From: Chryseobacterium indoltheticum
Lineage (GTDB): Bacteria; Bacteroidota; Bacteroidia; Flavobacteriales; Weeksellaceae
DNA length: 64,000 nucleotides
Reading direction: 5' to 3'
NCBI RefSeq assembly: GCF_003815915.1
Contig: NZ_CP033929.1
Span: forward strand, 2,728,001 to 2,792,000
Shown: piece after piece, positions 15,919 through 24,132 of the stretch
How positions within the stretch are numbered: the first letter of the stretch is position 1
Layout of the letters: every line of letters starts with the position of its first letter
Notes under the pieces: model-generated
The model's input: only the letters and a program-made list of their open reading frames with translations
The model's database searches: none
Told to the model about the DNA's origin: nothing
Position numbers and translations under genes: made by a program

Positions 15919-16335
15919 TTAGAAAATCTCTCTTCCTGAGAAATGAAATTGAGCTTCAATTAATGCATTTTCGTTAGAGTCTGAACCGTGCACAGCATTC
16001 TCTCCGATGCTTCTGGCAAACATTTTTCTGATAGTTCCTTCAGCCGCTTCAGCAGGATTTGTAGCTCCAATTAAAGTTCTGAAATCTTCAACTGCATTGT
16101 CTTTTTCTAAAACCGCAGCAACAATAGGACCTGAACTCATAAAGTCAACCAATTCTCCGTAAAAAGGTCTTTCTGCATGTACTTCGTAGAATTTTTTAGC
16201 ATCAGCAACAGTAAGTTGAGTTAATTTTAATGCTTTAATTTTGAATCCTCCTTCTGAAATTTTTCCTAAAATAGCACCGATATGACCGTCAGCAACTGCA
16301 TCTGGCTTAATCATTGTAAATGTAATGTTTGACAT
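15919..16335 (-). CDS. ndk: Nucleoside diphosphate kinase
   Basis: 138 residues. It moves the gamma phosphate from ATP to other nucleoside diphosphates through a phosphohistidine. The active-site His is residue 116 in NAVHGSDS, and the phosphate-binding FTMIKPDAV is at residues 6-14. [16 protein letters not shown] and [14 protein letters not shown] are conserved. Cytoplasmic and transcribed alone from the -7 box at 16360. Confidence 0.96.
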   Translation of the reverse strand: MSNITFTMIKPDAVADGHIGAILGKISEGGFKIKALKLTQLTVADAKKFYEVHAERPFYGELVDFMSSGPIVAAVLEKDNAVEDFRTLIGATNPAEAAEGTIRKMFARSIGENAVHGSDSNENALIEAQFHFSGREIF

Positions 16336-16359
16336 AACTGAATATTTTTTTTAATGGCG

Positions 16360-16367
16360 CAAAATTA
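16360..16367 (-). promoter_or_regulatory. -7 promoter element of ndk
   Basis: Reads TAATTTTG on the minus strand, an exact TAnnTTTG match, 24 bases upstream of the ndk start. Confidence 0.65.
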
Positions 16368-16443
16368 CGAAAAATATCCAAAATATAATTTTAATTTAAT
16401 TTTAACACTAAATAACTTTTATTAACAAATTTCAAAAACATTT

Positions 16444-16460
16444 TTGGCACAGTAATTGTT
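16444..16460 (+). promoter_or_regulatory. Sigma-54-like promoter element
   Basis: TTGGCAC then AGTAA then TTGTT: GG at 16446-16447 and the -12 doublet at 16458-16459 are 12 bases apart, as in -24/-12 promoters, but the second doublet is GT rather than GC. No TAnnTTTG overlaps it. It lies about 12 bases before the candidate small RNA. Confidence 0.4.
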
Positions 16461-16469
16461 ATTATTAAT

Positions 16470-16536
16470 TCGATTCTCATGTTTAATTTGAGTTTTCATG
16501 GTTATTAGTTTTTACCCAGCTTCGGCTGGGTTTTTT
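16470..16536 (+). ncRNA. Candidate small RNA or leader-peptide transcript
   Basis: There is no gene on the plus strand here, yet a textbook terminator is present: CCCAGC-TTCG-GCTGGG (16515-16530) followed by six T's. Upstream is a sigma-54-like element with TSS predicted near 16470, giving an RNA of about 67 nt. It contains the 15-mer ATGGTTATTAGTTTT (16498-16512), also present at 15575. A short frame starting at 16498 (MVISFYPASAG...) runs through the stem and could be incidental. The remainder of the 16336-16664 gap shows nothing else. Confidence 0.45.
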
Positions 16537-16664
16537 ATTTATAACAATAGGTGTTTAAAATTGTAAAATTCGTAAGTTTATAATAAGAATAAACTTAATA
16601 AAATAATTAATTGCTTCAAAATCAATCAAAGAAATAAATTAAAGTTAAAAAAAAACGGTGAAAA

Positions 16665-17594
16665 TTATTTATTGTGAGAGTTTTCTTCTGCCTCATCCAT
16701 GAGCTTTACATAGGTAGAATATCGCGTAGGCTGAATTTCTCCGGTTTCCAGAGATTCTAGAACAGCACACTTTGGCTCATTCACATGCATGCAATTGTGA
16801 TATTTACACTCCTCCCTTTTCTTGAATATTTCGGGGAAATAATGCTGAACTTCTTCTTTTTCAATATCAATCATCGCAAACTCACGTACACCAGGAGTAT
16901 CAATCACGTTTCCACCAAAGTCCCAAAAATGCATCTGAGCAAAAGTTGTGGTATGTTTTCCTTTGAGATGAGTGTCAGAAATTTCTGAAGTTCGCAAATT
17001 AAGGTTTGGCTGCATCGCATTTACCAATGTGGATTTACCGCAACCCGAGTGACCAAAAAATACAGAAGTTTTATCTTTCAGTATGTCAACAAGATCATCC
17101 AAATTAAGTTTAGAATAAGAAGATATTTCCAAAGTTTGATACCCAATTTCGTTATATAGAAATTCAATATCTTTTACAATTTCAGATTCTTCTTCTGACA
17201 AAACATCCATTTTGTTAAACAAAATAAGCGGCTTTATATTATAAGCCTCGCAGCAAGCGAGAAATCGGTCAAGAAAACCGAGAGATGTTTCGGGATGTTT
17301 TAATGTAAAAATAAAACACGCCAAATCGATATTTGAAGCAATTATGTGTGCTTCTTTTGAAAGGTTTACGGATTTTCGAATCAGATAGTTTTTTCGGGGC
17401 TCTATTTTTGTGATCCAGGCAACATCATCCTGTTCAAGCTGAAATTCAACAAAATCACCAACAGCCAAGGGATTTGTAAGTCTGGTTTTTATCAGTTTAA
17501 ATTTTCCACGAATTCTCGCTTCAAAAATTCTTCCGGTTTCTGTTTCCAAAACCTGATACCAACTTCCTGTAGATTTAATGATTTTTCCTTTCAT
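16665..17594 (-). CDS. rsgA: Ribosome small subunit-dependent GTPase A
   Basis: 309 residues. A late 30S assembly GTPase with circularly permuted G motifs, all visible in order: G4 NKMD (127-130), G1 P-loop GHSGCGKST (181-189), G2 region KGKHTTT, G3 DTPG (232-235). An N-terminal OB fold covers residues 1-75. The C-terminal zinc knuckle uses C263, C268, H270 and C276. Cytoplasmic. A perfect -7 box lies so close that the leader would be only about six bases. Confidence 0.95.
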   Translation of the reverse strand: MKGKIIKSTGSWYQVLETETGRIFEARIRGKFKLIKTRLTNPLAVGDFVEFQLEQDDVAWITKIEPRKNYLIRKSVNLSKEAHIIASNIDLACFIFTLKHPETSLGFLDRFLACCEAYNIKPLILFNKMDVLSEEESEIVKDIEFLYNEIGYQTLEISSYSKLNLDDLVDILKDKTSVFFGHSGCGKSTLVNAMQPNLNLRTSEISDTHLKGKHTTTFAQMHFWDFGGNVIDTPGVREFAMIDIEKEEVQHYFPEIFKKREECKYHNCMHVNEPKCAVLESLETGEIQPTRYSTYVKLMDEAEENSHNK

Positions 17595-17604
17595 ACGATA
17601 ACTG

Positions 17605-17612
17605 CAAATATA
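17605..17612 (-). promoter_or_regulatory. -7 promoter element of rsgA
   Basis: Reads TATATTTG on the minus strand (exact TAnnTTTG). Its end is 10 bases from the ATG at 17594, implying a near-leaderless mRNA. Confidence 0.6.
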
Positions 17613-17701
17613 AGGAATTAGGTTTTAGATATAGGATTTAGTTTATATCACATTTGTTGAGTTATAAATTCTAAATCCTAATATCTTTTTTAAAACCAAT
17701 C

Positions 17702-18781
17702 TTATTTATTAATCATAATATTGTTTTGAACCTCAATAGATTCTTCGTGAATTGCTTTGAATACTTTTTCAATAAAATCTTGTGACATTCCTGTTTCTGA
17801 AGCTTTTTGTGCAGCATATTCGGTAATCACTTTCCAACGGTCGGGCTGGAAAATAGCAATATCATTCTCTTTTTTTAGTTTTCCGATTTTTTCAGAAATT
17901 CTCATTCTTTGGGAAAGCAATTCGATAACCTGAAAATCAAGATCAGAAATCAAGGTTCTGTGTCTGCCCATTTCATCATCGAAGCCAGCCAATCCTGTGC
18001 TTCTTACTTTAAGATTAGAAATCATCTCACCCAAAACTTCCGGAGTAATCTGTTGTGAAGCATCACTCCATGCTTCATCAGGATTATAATGTGATTCAAT
18101 AATAGCGCCCTGGTAACCTACATTCAAAGCTTCCTGAGTGATTCCTGCCAATCCTGTACGGTTTCCACAAATGTGTGAAGGATCAATTAAAATAGGAATA
18201 TTGGGAAACTGACTTTTAAAGTCTAATGCAATCTGCCAGTTTGGGTTGTTTCTGTATTTTGTTTTTTGGTATGTAGAAAAACCTCTGTGAATGGCTCCCA
18301 GATTTTTAATATTCTGCCCCAAAAGCCTTTCTAAAGCACCAATCCATAAAGCTAAATCAGGATTTACAGGATTTTTTACCAAAACTATTTTTTCAGTTCC
18401 TTTTAATGCTTCTGCAATTTCCTGAACGGTAAAAGGGTTCACTGTAGAACGTGCACCGATCCATAAAATATCAACATCTGCTTTCAATGCAGCATCTACG
18501 TGATGAGCATTGGCAACTTCAGTTGCGGTTTTAAAACCATATTCTTCCTTTACTTTTTTTAGCCAGTTTAGACCAATTACGCCAACACCTTCAAAGCCAT
18601 TCGGTTTTGTTCTTGGTTTCCAGATTCCTGCACGGAAAATAGGAACTTGTGCATGGGTTGCTTTAATTCTTTTGGCTGTTTCCAGCATTTGCTGCTCGCT
18701 TTCTGCGCTACATGGCCCGGCGATGATGAGTGGCTGCTGAAACTGATTAATCCAGCTGTTTTCCAAATCTGTTAAATTCAT
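17702..18781 (-). CDS. Bifunctional DAHP synthase / type II chorismate mutase
   Basis: 359 residues. The N-terminal two thirds form the 3-deoxy-7-phosphoheptulonate synthase barrel (AGPCSAESEQQM, RAGIWKPRTKPNGFEGVG, WIGARSTVNPFTVQEI, LVKNPVNPD, IHRGFS, DPSHICGNR), which starts the shikimate pathway. The last 90 residues are an AroQ-type chorismate mutase helix bundle (RHRTLISDLDFQVIELLSQRMRISEKIGKLK), which takes chorismate towards Phe and Tyr. This fusion order is typical of Bacteroidota and may allow feedback control. Single gene with a 356-base upstream gap. Confidence 0.93.
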   Translation of the reverse strand: MNLTDLENSWINQFQQPLIIAGPCSAESEQQMLETAKRIKATHAQVPIFRAGIWKPRTKPNGFEGVGVIGLNWLKKVKEEYGFKTATEVANAHHVDAALKADVDILWIGARSTVNPFTVQEIAEALKGTEKIVLVKNPVNPDLALWIGALERLLGQNIKNLGAIHRGFSTYQKTKYRNNPNWQIALDFKSQFPNIPILIDPSHICGNRTGLAGITQEALNVGYQGAIIESHYNPDEAWSDASQQITPEVLGEMISNLKVRSTGLAGFDDEMGRHRTLISDLDFQVIELLSQRMRISEKIGKLKKENDIAIFQPDRWKVITEYAAQKASETGMSQDFIEKVFKAIHEESIEVQNNIMINK

Positions 18782-19137
18782 ATTGTTGTAAATTTATATT
18801 TTTAAATTAAAGTCAATAGTATATGTATTATAAAATTTATTTTTATAATTCTTTCAAAAAAATGTCGTTCAAAAATTGTTGTGAAATCAGGAATCTAAAA
18901 TTGAGTCCTTATATTTTTTTAAGAAAGAAATTAAATTAGCTATACCAATAAAATCGATAATAACTTCTAAAATTTCTATAATAAAAAGAGGCAAAAGAAA
19001 GATAACTGCTTAAGAAATAAGCAGGTGTAGTATTGATTTTTGTAGCAAAATCAGAGGTATATGGAATTTTGGAATGTTCCACTTTTATACTATAATTTAT
19101 CTTTTGTTTTGTAAATATTTAGCAAATATATAAAAAA
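18782..19137. other. Gene-free tract, nothing recognised
   Basis: AT-rich spacer between the DAHP synthase start and the dnaX tau tail. I found no conserved promoter box, hairpin with T run, or short frame with family character here. Confidence 0.5.
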
Positions 19138-19770
19138 TTATGACAAATCAAACTTCATCAGATCATCAAGATCTTTTAATAATGGATTCATCTCTACAAA
19201 TTTCTCGAAGATTTTCTTTTTGGTAACAATTTCTATCTTAAGATTTTCGTGATCTTTTTTAAATTCAAAAACTATAGAATGGTTGTTAACTTTGTGTTTA
19301 AAATGATTAAAAAACTCTATACTTATCTTGTCAAACTCTCCTTTTGCAGAATCTGAAGGATAAGAAATCTGGATTATTTTTTCGTCTATTTTGTGGAGCT
19401 TAAAAGCTTTTATGGCATTGAAAACTATCGGATCTTTGGTACGAAGTTGCTTTAGAAGTTCTGCCCATTCATTTTGAAGATCAGTTTCTGTAAAGTGATG
19501 TTCTGGCAGATTATCTGTGTTAACAATAACAGATTTCTCGGTTTCATCAGTTTTTTCTTCTTTGTTTATAAAAGAATTGATACTAAATCCTGAAGAGATG
19601 TTAGGCTTTGATAGTGGTTTTGAAGCTTTTTTAATAACTTCTAAAGGTGGCTGTTCAGGCGTAGGTTGAGGCTGAGCTTTTATTTCAACTTCCTGTTTTT
19701 TCTCCAGAGTTTGGGTAGGCAACTTAACTTCCTGTTTCTCATTGAGGAAAGGAGCTAATATTATAAACTT
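19138..19770 (-). CDS. dnaX: Tau-specific tail of DnaX, reached by -1 frameshift at the A10 run
   Basis: This frame is open without a stop from the slippery A run (19769-19778) to 19138, about 210 residues. It is in the -1 frame relative to the upstream dnaX frame. It begins KFIILAPFLNEKQEVKLPTQTLEKK and lacks any ATG near its 5' end (only a TTG at 19722). A Pro/Lys-rich linker (residues about 20-60) leads to an alpha/beta domain with EWAELLKQLRTKDPIVFNAIKAFKLHKID, then DDLMKFDLS. This is the layout of tau C-terminal domains, which bind the polymerase alpha subunit and helicase. As an independent gene it would have no normal start. Full tau would be about 569 residues. Confidence 0.8.
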   Translation of the reverse strand, partial: KFIILAPFLNEKQEVKLPTQTLEKKQEVEIKAQPQPTPEQPPLEVIKKASKPLSKPNISSGFSINSFINKEEKTDETEKSVIVNTDNLPEHHFTETDLQNEWAELLKQLRTKDPIVFNAIKAFKLHKIDEKIIQISYPSDSAKGEFDKISIEFFNHFKHKVNNHSIVFEFKKDHENLKIEIVTKKKIFEKFVEMNPLLKDLDDLMKFDLS

Positions 19771-20846
19771 TTTTTTTTAGCTGTTTCGCCACCGGCTGAA
19801 AGAGACGATAATTGCATTAAGGCAATTTCTACGGTAAGTCTGGGGTTTTTTGAGTTTTTATAATTGATATCTGCGTGATTGCAGATTTCGATTCCGTCGA
19901 TTAGATTTTGCGGACTCCATTTTTGCCCCTGCTCTACGAATTTTACTTTAGTCTGCTCACCGACTTCAATTAAATCTATTGTTGAAGAATTTTGAGCCAT
20001 CATCAGATCTCGGAAATGGTTTCCAAGTCCGGCAATAAATAAATGTGGATCAAAACCTCTTTTTACAATTTCGTTAAAAGCAAAAAGTATTTCCGGAATT
20101 TTATTTTCTTTAGCAAGATCAACAATTTTCAAATATTGATCATAATCTAAAATATTGAGTACTTCAGCAGCTTTTGCAAGAGTAATATTTTTTTGAGAAA
20201 AAGTAGAAAGTCTGTCAAAAATCGAAAGAGCATCTCTCAATGCACCATCAGCCTTTTGTGCAATCAGATACAATGCATCATCTTCGTACTTTACATTTTC
20301 TTTTTCTGCAATACCTCGTAAATGTTGCTGGATATCAAGAATCGTGATTCTCTTAAAATCATAAATCTGACAACGCGATAAAATAGTTGGAATAATTTTA
20401 TGCTTTTCGGTTGTTGCCAAGATGAATATAGCATGAGCTGGAGGTTCTTCTAATGTCTTAAGAAATGCATTAAATGCAGCGGAAGACAACATGTGAACCT
20501 CATCAATGATATACACTTTGTATTGCCCAACTTGCGGTGCAAAACGTACCTGATCAATCAGTTCACGAATATCATCAACAGAGTTATTGGATGCCGCATC
20601 AAGCTCATAAATATTATAAGCAAAACCATCCTCGGAGACAGAACCGTCTTTTTCGTTGATTTTTCTTGCCAGAATTCTGGCACATGTAGTTTTACCAACG
20701 CCACGCGGCCCACAGAACAAAAGAGCCTGAGCCAACTGATTTTCTTCAATAGCGTGTTCTAAAGTATCTGTGATATGAGATTGCCCAACAACGGTATCAA
20801 ACTGTTGAGGGCGGTATTTTCTTGCAGATACGATAAAATTTTCCAT
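19761..20846 (-). CDS. dnaX: DNA polymerase III clamp-loader subunit gamma (DnaX, short form)
   Basis: 361 residues. AAA+ ATPase that loads the sliding clamp. Walker A GPRGVGKT at residues 46-53, Walker B IIDEVHML, sensor LATTEKHKI, and the SRC motif ILSRCQ are present, with the collar domain in the last 120 residues. The four-Cys zinc module that usually sits between Walker A and B is absent, with only KINEKDGSVSEDG in its place. In frame 0 the protein ends ETAKKKSL right after the A run, giving gamma; a -1 shift gives tau. The -7 box ends five bases before the ATG. Confidence 0.95.
   Translation of the reverse strand: MENFIVSARKYRPQQFDTVVGQSHITDTLEHAIEENQLAQALLFCGPRGVGKTTCARILARKINEKDGSVSEDGFAYNIYELDAASNNSVDDIRELIDQVRFAPQVGQYKVYIIDEVHMLSSAAFNAFLKTLEEPPAHAIFILATTEKHKIIPTILSRCQIYDFKRITILDIQQHLRGIAEKENVKYEDDALYLIAQKADGALRDALSIFDRLSTFSQKNITLAKAAEVLNILDYDQYLKIVDLAKENKIPEILFAFNEIVKRGFDPHLFIAGLGNHFRDLMMAQNSSTIDLIEVGEQTKVKFVEQGQKWSPQNLIDGIEICNHADINYKNSKNPRLTVEIALMQLSSLSAGGETAKKKSL
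19769..19778 (-). other. Slippery A10 run for dnaX gamma/tau production
   Basis: Ten consecutive A's on the coding strand, read as GCT AAA AAA AAA AGT TTA TAA in the gamma frame. Slipping back one base, or one extra A added by RNA polymerase, gives AAA AAG TTT ATA and continues into the tau tail. A weak hairpin (TTTC...GAAA) about 25 bases downstream could help. E. coli uses ribosomal -1 shifting at A AAA AAG and Thermus uses transcriptional slippage on an A run in dnaX; which applies here is not decidable from sequence. Confidence 0.8.
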
Positions 20847-20850
20847 TGCC

Positions 20851-20858
20851 CAAAAGTA
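20851..20858 (-). promoter_or_regulatory. -7 promoter element of dnaX
   Basis: Reads TACTTTTG on the minus strand (exact TAnnTTTG). With the usual spacing, transcription would begin at or next to the A of the ATG, so the mRNA may be leaderless. Confidence 0.6.
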
Positions 20859-20934
20859 AGAAATATAGTTTTAATTTAAAAGTTTTAGTTTTCAAATTTT
20901 AGTAAACTCATTTTTACTTTTGGGTAACAGAATG

Positions 20935-21558
20935 TTATTTACTGTAAGCGTAGTCTATAATATCTACCAGTGCTTTTTCAATCTTCTTTCTACCTTCCTC
21001 AGTTTTCATCTCAATTCCGCAGAAAGTATTTCCGTTGTAACCGGTGTAAAGATTCAAATGATAAATACCAGCTACCAAGATTGCTGTAATAGCTCTGTAC
21101 TCTTCAGCTTTATCACCAAAATGAGGATCTGTAATGTTTTTGAAGAGCTCTTCTCCTACTTCTTCTCTCTGATCCAGAAGTTTTTTAAGAACAGGTCTGC
21201 TCTCAGACATTTCCCAAACTAAGATCTTCTGTAGTTCTTTATTTTTCTTTAAGCTTTCAAACTGGTTTAGAATCGCCTGTTTAGACATTTCTTTTCCACC
21301 GTCAGATAAATCAATATCACTTGCTGGCTCAAATTTGCTCCAGTAATCTTGTGATTTAATGTATTCATCAATTAATTTGTCTGTGCTTCCGAAATATTCA
21401 TAGATTAGTTTTTTATCAAAACCGGCAACAGCAGCAATTTTGCTCACCATTAATCCTGAATATCCTTTAGTTTTCAAAATCTTCCCTACTGCATTCAGTA
21501 GTTTTTGTTTTGTTTTTTCTTTGTCTCTAATCGGACCTTGTACAACTTTTCTGGGCAT
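20935..21558 (-). CDS. TetR/AcrR-family transcriptional regulator
   Basis: 207 residues. The N-terminal helix-turn-helix spans about residues 12-58: KTKQKLLNAVGKILKTKGYSGLMVSKIAAVAGFDKKLIYEYFGSTDKLI, a standard TetR pattern. The rest is the helical ligand-binding and dimer domain, without informative motifs. No obvious target gene adjoins it. Its divergent gap of 587 bases could hold operators, but no palindrome stood out near the start. Confidence 0.85.
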   Translation of the reverse strand: MPRKVVQGPIRDKEKTKQKLLNAVGKILKTKGYSGLMVSKIAAVAGFDKKLIYEYFGSTDKLIDEYIKSQDYWSKFEPASDIDLSDGGKEMSKQAILNQFESLKKNKELQKILVWEMSESRPVLKKLLDQREEVGEELFKNITDPHFGDKAEEYRAITAILVAGIYHLNLYTGYNGNTFCGIEMKTEEGRKKIEKALVDIIDYAYSK

Positions 21559-22117
21559 CGTTTCAATTTATTTGCTAAAAAGCAATTATTTAATATTTAA
21601 AAATCTTACACAACATCTAATCTTTTGTTTATAAAAGTCTTAGAAGGTTTTCTTTAGTTATAAATATACATCTCTTGAGGGAGAATTGTATAAGATATAT
21701 TTCTATTAACTACGATTTTTTTCATCATCCGGTTTTACTCTGTAAGAAACAAACAAATTATTTTTTTATATTTCAGTTTTTTGTCAAATAAAGATTGCAA
21801 AAATAATGCATCTAAATTAAATAATGATTATAAAATAATATCAATTATTCAATAAATTTAAAATATGGATATAATATAATCATAATTTATACTAATTAAA
21901 AATTACAATCATAATAAAAACATTTTACTGTAAATGATATAGTGAATTAAAATAATTCACAATTCTTAATTAAAATTACGTTTTTTTTCAATATCAAATT
22001 AAAATTTAAAATAGATGTTTTATTGTTTTTTTTAAGCACCTCTGTACTGTTGCATGTTTAGTGCCATTCTCACTTTTTATTATAACTTCTTTTAATTGTT
22101 TTACTGTTTCACGAATG
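21559..22117. other. AT-rich gene-free tract with an orphan sigma-54-like site
   Basis: No coding sequence recognised. A small hairpin GTGAATT-ATTTT-AATTCAC lies at about 21941-21961. On the minus strand TGGCAC-TAAAC-ATGCA (GG at 22065-22064, GC at 22053-22052, 12 bases apart) is a good -24/-12 match. It would direct transcription leftwards toward the TetR gene with a leader of nearly 500 bases. It may be chance. Confidence 0.4.
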
Positions 22118-22125
22118 TATCTTTG
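22118..22125 (+). promoter_or_regulatory. Promoter of the MBL-fold gene at 22146
   Basis: TATCTTTG is an exact TAnnTTTG, and TTG at 22096-22098 lies 19 bases upstream, the proper -33 spacing. TSS near 22131 leaves a leader of about 15 bases. Confidence 0.75.
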
Positions 22126-22145
22126 CGACCTGCAATTCAATTTAA

Positions 22146-22871
22146 ATGAAAATTATTCCTATAAAAGAAGGTAATTTTATTGCCGATCAATCTAAAAATT
22201 TTAAAATTCTCGAAGGAAATCCGCATTCCAAAGGAATTAAAATGTCTATTCAGGCTTTTTTAATCATAACCGAAAATGATTATATCCTTTTGGATACAGG
22301 CTTAGGCTGGAAAAATAATGAAGGTGAATTGATAATAAATGAAGTTTTAGAAAAAGAAAATGTTCAGAATACCCAAATTACGAAGGTTCTTCTTTCTCAC
22401 TTACACAAAGATCATATTAACGGAACTTTAGTGAGAACAGATTCGGGTTTTGAATCTAATTTTCCTAATGCTAAAATTTATATTCAAAAAAGAGAACTAG
22501 ACTTTGCCTTTGAGAGCCGTGGAAATCCATCATTCGATTTTGAAATTTTAGAAGCACTCATTCAGCAACCGAATATTGTCTGGATGAATGATGATCAGGG
22601 AAAAATAAATAATGAGATTTATTATGAAGTAGTAGGCGGTCATACCCCTTTTTTGCAGGTTTTCAAAATTGTTGAGAATAATGAAATTGCTTTTTATGGT
22701 GCCGATAATCTGCCACAAGAATCTTATTTAAAATATCATGTTGCTTACAAAAGTGATTTTGATGGTAAAAAAGCAATGCAGCTCCGCATAAAATGGCAAA
22801 AAGAAGCCATTGAAAATAACTGGAAAATTCTTCTCTATCATGATCTTGAAAAGAGTATTTTGCGGTTATAA
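22146..22871 (+). CDS. MBL-fold metallo-hydrolase
   Basis: 241 residues. Metal-binding HLHKDH at residues 85-90, followed later by GGHTPFLQVF (third His) and FYGADN (bridging Asp), and YHD near the C-terminus. The domain starts with FLIITENDYILLDTGLG. There is no signal peptide, so it is cytoplasmic. The layout resembles lactonase/glyoxalase II-like hydrolases; the substrate is unknown. Single gene with its own promoter and shared terminator. Confidence 0.85.
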   Translation: MKIIPIKEGNFIADQSKNFKILEGNPHSKGIKMSIQAFLIITENDYILLDTGLGWKNNEGELIINEVLEKENVQNTQITKVLLSHLHKDHINGTLVRTDSGFESNFPNAKIYIQKRELDFAFESRGNPSFDFEILEALIQQPNIVWMNDDQGKINNEIYYEVVGGHTPFLQVFKIVENNEIAFYGADNLPQESYLKYHVAYKSDFDGKKAMQLRIKWQKEAIENNWKILLYHDLEKSILRL

Positions 22872-22876
22872 TTCAT

Positions 22877-22908
22877 AAAACTCCTGCAAAAATATGTACA
22901 GGAGTTTT
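22877..22908. terminator. Bidirectional terminator
   Basis: Stem AAAACTCCTG (22877-22886) with CAGGAGTTTT (22899-22908) lies between the convergent MBL and aldo/keto reductase genes and serves both strands. Confidence 0.85.
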
Positions 22909-22918
22909 ATTGTAAAGC

Positions 22919-23866
22919 TTAATATTGACTCACTTTATTTAAAAGCTCAACATCTTCAGAACCTAGTTTTAACTCAGGAGCAGCAAATAAAGTTTTCAGT
23001 TGAGATTCGCTGGTTGCGCTTACAATTGGAGCTGTTACTAAAGAATTTGCTAAAAGCCAAGCTAATGCAACAGAAGCCTGAGTGGTTTCTAATCTAGTAC
23101 TGATTTCATCTAATGCTTTTACAACATTCAAACCTTTGTCATCTAAATATTTTCTGACGCCCTCTCCTCTTGCGCTTTTATTCAGATCATCTTCACTGCG
23201 ATATTTTCCGGTAAGAAAACCTGCCGCCAAAGACCAGTAAGTAAACACACTCAAGTCGTATTCTTTGACAAGATCAGCATATTGAGATTCAAATTTTTCT
23301 CTTTCAAGCAAATTATAATGTGGCTGTAATGCAACATATTTAGGAAGGTTATTTTTCTCTGCAACTTCAAAAGATTCTTTCAGTCTTTCAGGTGAAAGGT
23401 TTGATGCAGCAATATATCTCACTTTTCCAGCTTTAATAATTTCATCATATGCTTCTAAAGTTTCTTCAACAGGAGTTTTCTGATCGTCAAAATGTGTATA
23501 ATAAAGATCAATATGATCGGTCTGAAGTCGAGCAAGAGACTCATCAACCGACTTTAGGATATGCTTTTTACTTATATCAAAACCATGTTCTTTGGTTTCT
23601 GAACCTACTTTCGTTGCAATTACAAGATCATTTCGATTGTTTCTTTCTTTCATCCATTTTCCGATAATTTCTTCTGACTGACCGCCTTTTCCATTTACCC
23701 ACCATGAATAGGTGTCGGCTGTATCAATAAAATTAAAACCTCCAGCTGTAAACTGATCCAAAATATCAAAAGACTCTTTTTCATTTAAAGTCCATCCAAA
23801 AACATTTCCGCCAAAATTGACAGGTGCTACCAAAAGATCAGTATTCTTTATTTGTCTTTTTTCCAT
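22919..23866 (-). CDS. Aldo/keto reductase
   Basis: 315 residues, (beta/alpha)8 barrel, NADPH-dependent. The catalytic tetrad is visible in order: Asp and Tyr in FIDTADTYSWW, Lys in VIATKVGS, His in LYYTHFDD. The NADPH-binding end reads SATSESQLKTLFAA. It is similar in length and order to YajO/Tas-like members, which reduce aldehydes and ketones of uncertain physiological identity. Single cytoplasmic gene. Confidence 0.9.
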   Translation of the reverse strand: MEKRQIKNTDLLVAPVNFGGNVFGWTLNEKESFDILDQFTAGGFNFIDTADTYSWWVNGKGGQSEEIIGKWMKERNNRNDLVIATKVGSETKEHGFDISKKHILKSVDESLARLQTDHIDLYYTHFDDQKTPVEETLEAYDEIIKAGKVRYIAASNLSPERLKESFEVAEKNNLPKYVALQPHYNLLEREKFESQYADLVKEYDLSVFTYWSLAAGFLTGKYRSEDDLNKSARGEGVRKYLDDKGLNVVKALDEISTRLETTQASVALAWLLANSLVTAPIVSATSESQLKTLFAAPELKLGSEDVELLNKVSQY

Positions 23867-24024
23867 AAACAGATTATTTTATTAAAGTAAGCTAATTTAA
23901 GAACAACCTTTTGAAAAGTCGCTTCACAATTCAGTTTTAATAAAAATGCAGTCAATAGAAAATTTCGATAAACAATTAAACTAAATCTTGAGTTAAAAAA
24001 TATTAGGAATAAGATAATTTGTTT

Positions 24025-24032
24025 TAAATTTG
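24025..24032 (+). promoter_or_regulatory. -7 promoter element of the riboswitch-CLC-F unit
   Basis: Exact TAAATTTG, ending 13-15 bases before the aptamer's first paired base, so the transcript begins just before the riboswitch. Confidence 0.7.
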
Positions 24033-24044
24033 CTTTTTCGAACA

Positions 24045-24128
24045 AAGGAAATGGTGTCTTCCTTACCCAACCGCATTATAAAAGCTGATGGCGCCTGATT
24101 AGTTGAATGTTTTACCATTTAATCAGGC
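24045..24128 (+). promoter_or_regulatory. Fluoride riboswitch (crcB motif) with expression platform
   Basis: Aptamer elements in order: stem AAGGAA (24045-24050) with TTCCTT (24059-24064), loop strand ATGGTGTC, the conserved AACCGC (24069-24074), then GCTGATG (24084-24090) and GGCGCC (24090-24095). GGTGTC (24053-24058) can pair with GGCGCC through GU wobbles as the pseudoknot. GCCTGATTA (24093-24101) also pairs perfectly with TAATCAGGC (24120-24128). That hairpin ends four bases before the ATG at 24133 and shares three bases with the pseudoknot strand. The two structures exclude each other, so fluoride binding would free the start region. The downstream gene is a CLC-F exporter, as expected. 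Confidence 0.88.
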
Positions 24129-24132
24129 TATT

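Noticed and set aside
16498..16566. Short coding frame MVISFYPASAG... as a real gene
   Set aside because: It runs through the terminator stem and has no conservation evidence; treated as incidental within the candidate RNA.
19138..19722. Independent gene starting with TTG at 19722
   Set aside because: The frame is open further upstream to the A10 run and has no ATG or promoter; it is better read as the tau tail.
22894..23097. Frame on the plus strand across the end of the aldo/keto reductase
   Set aside because: Overlaps the terminator and a conserved gene; no signal of coding.
24103..24132. N-terminal extension of the CLC-F gene from TTG 24103
   Set aside because: The extension overlaps the riboswitch hairpin, and the ATG at 24133 gives a normal CLC start.
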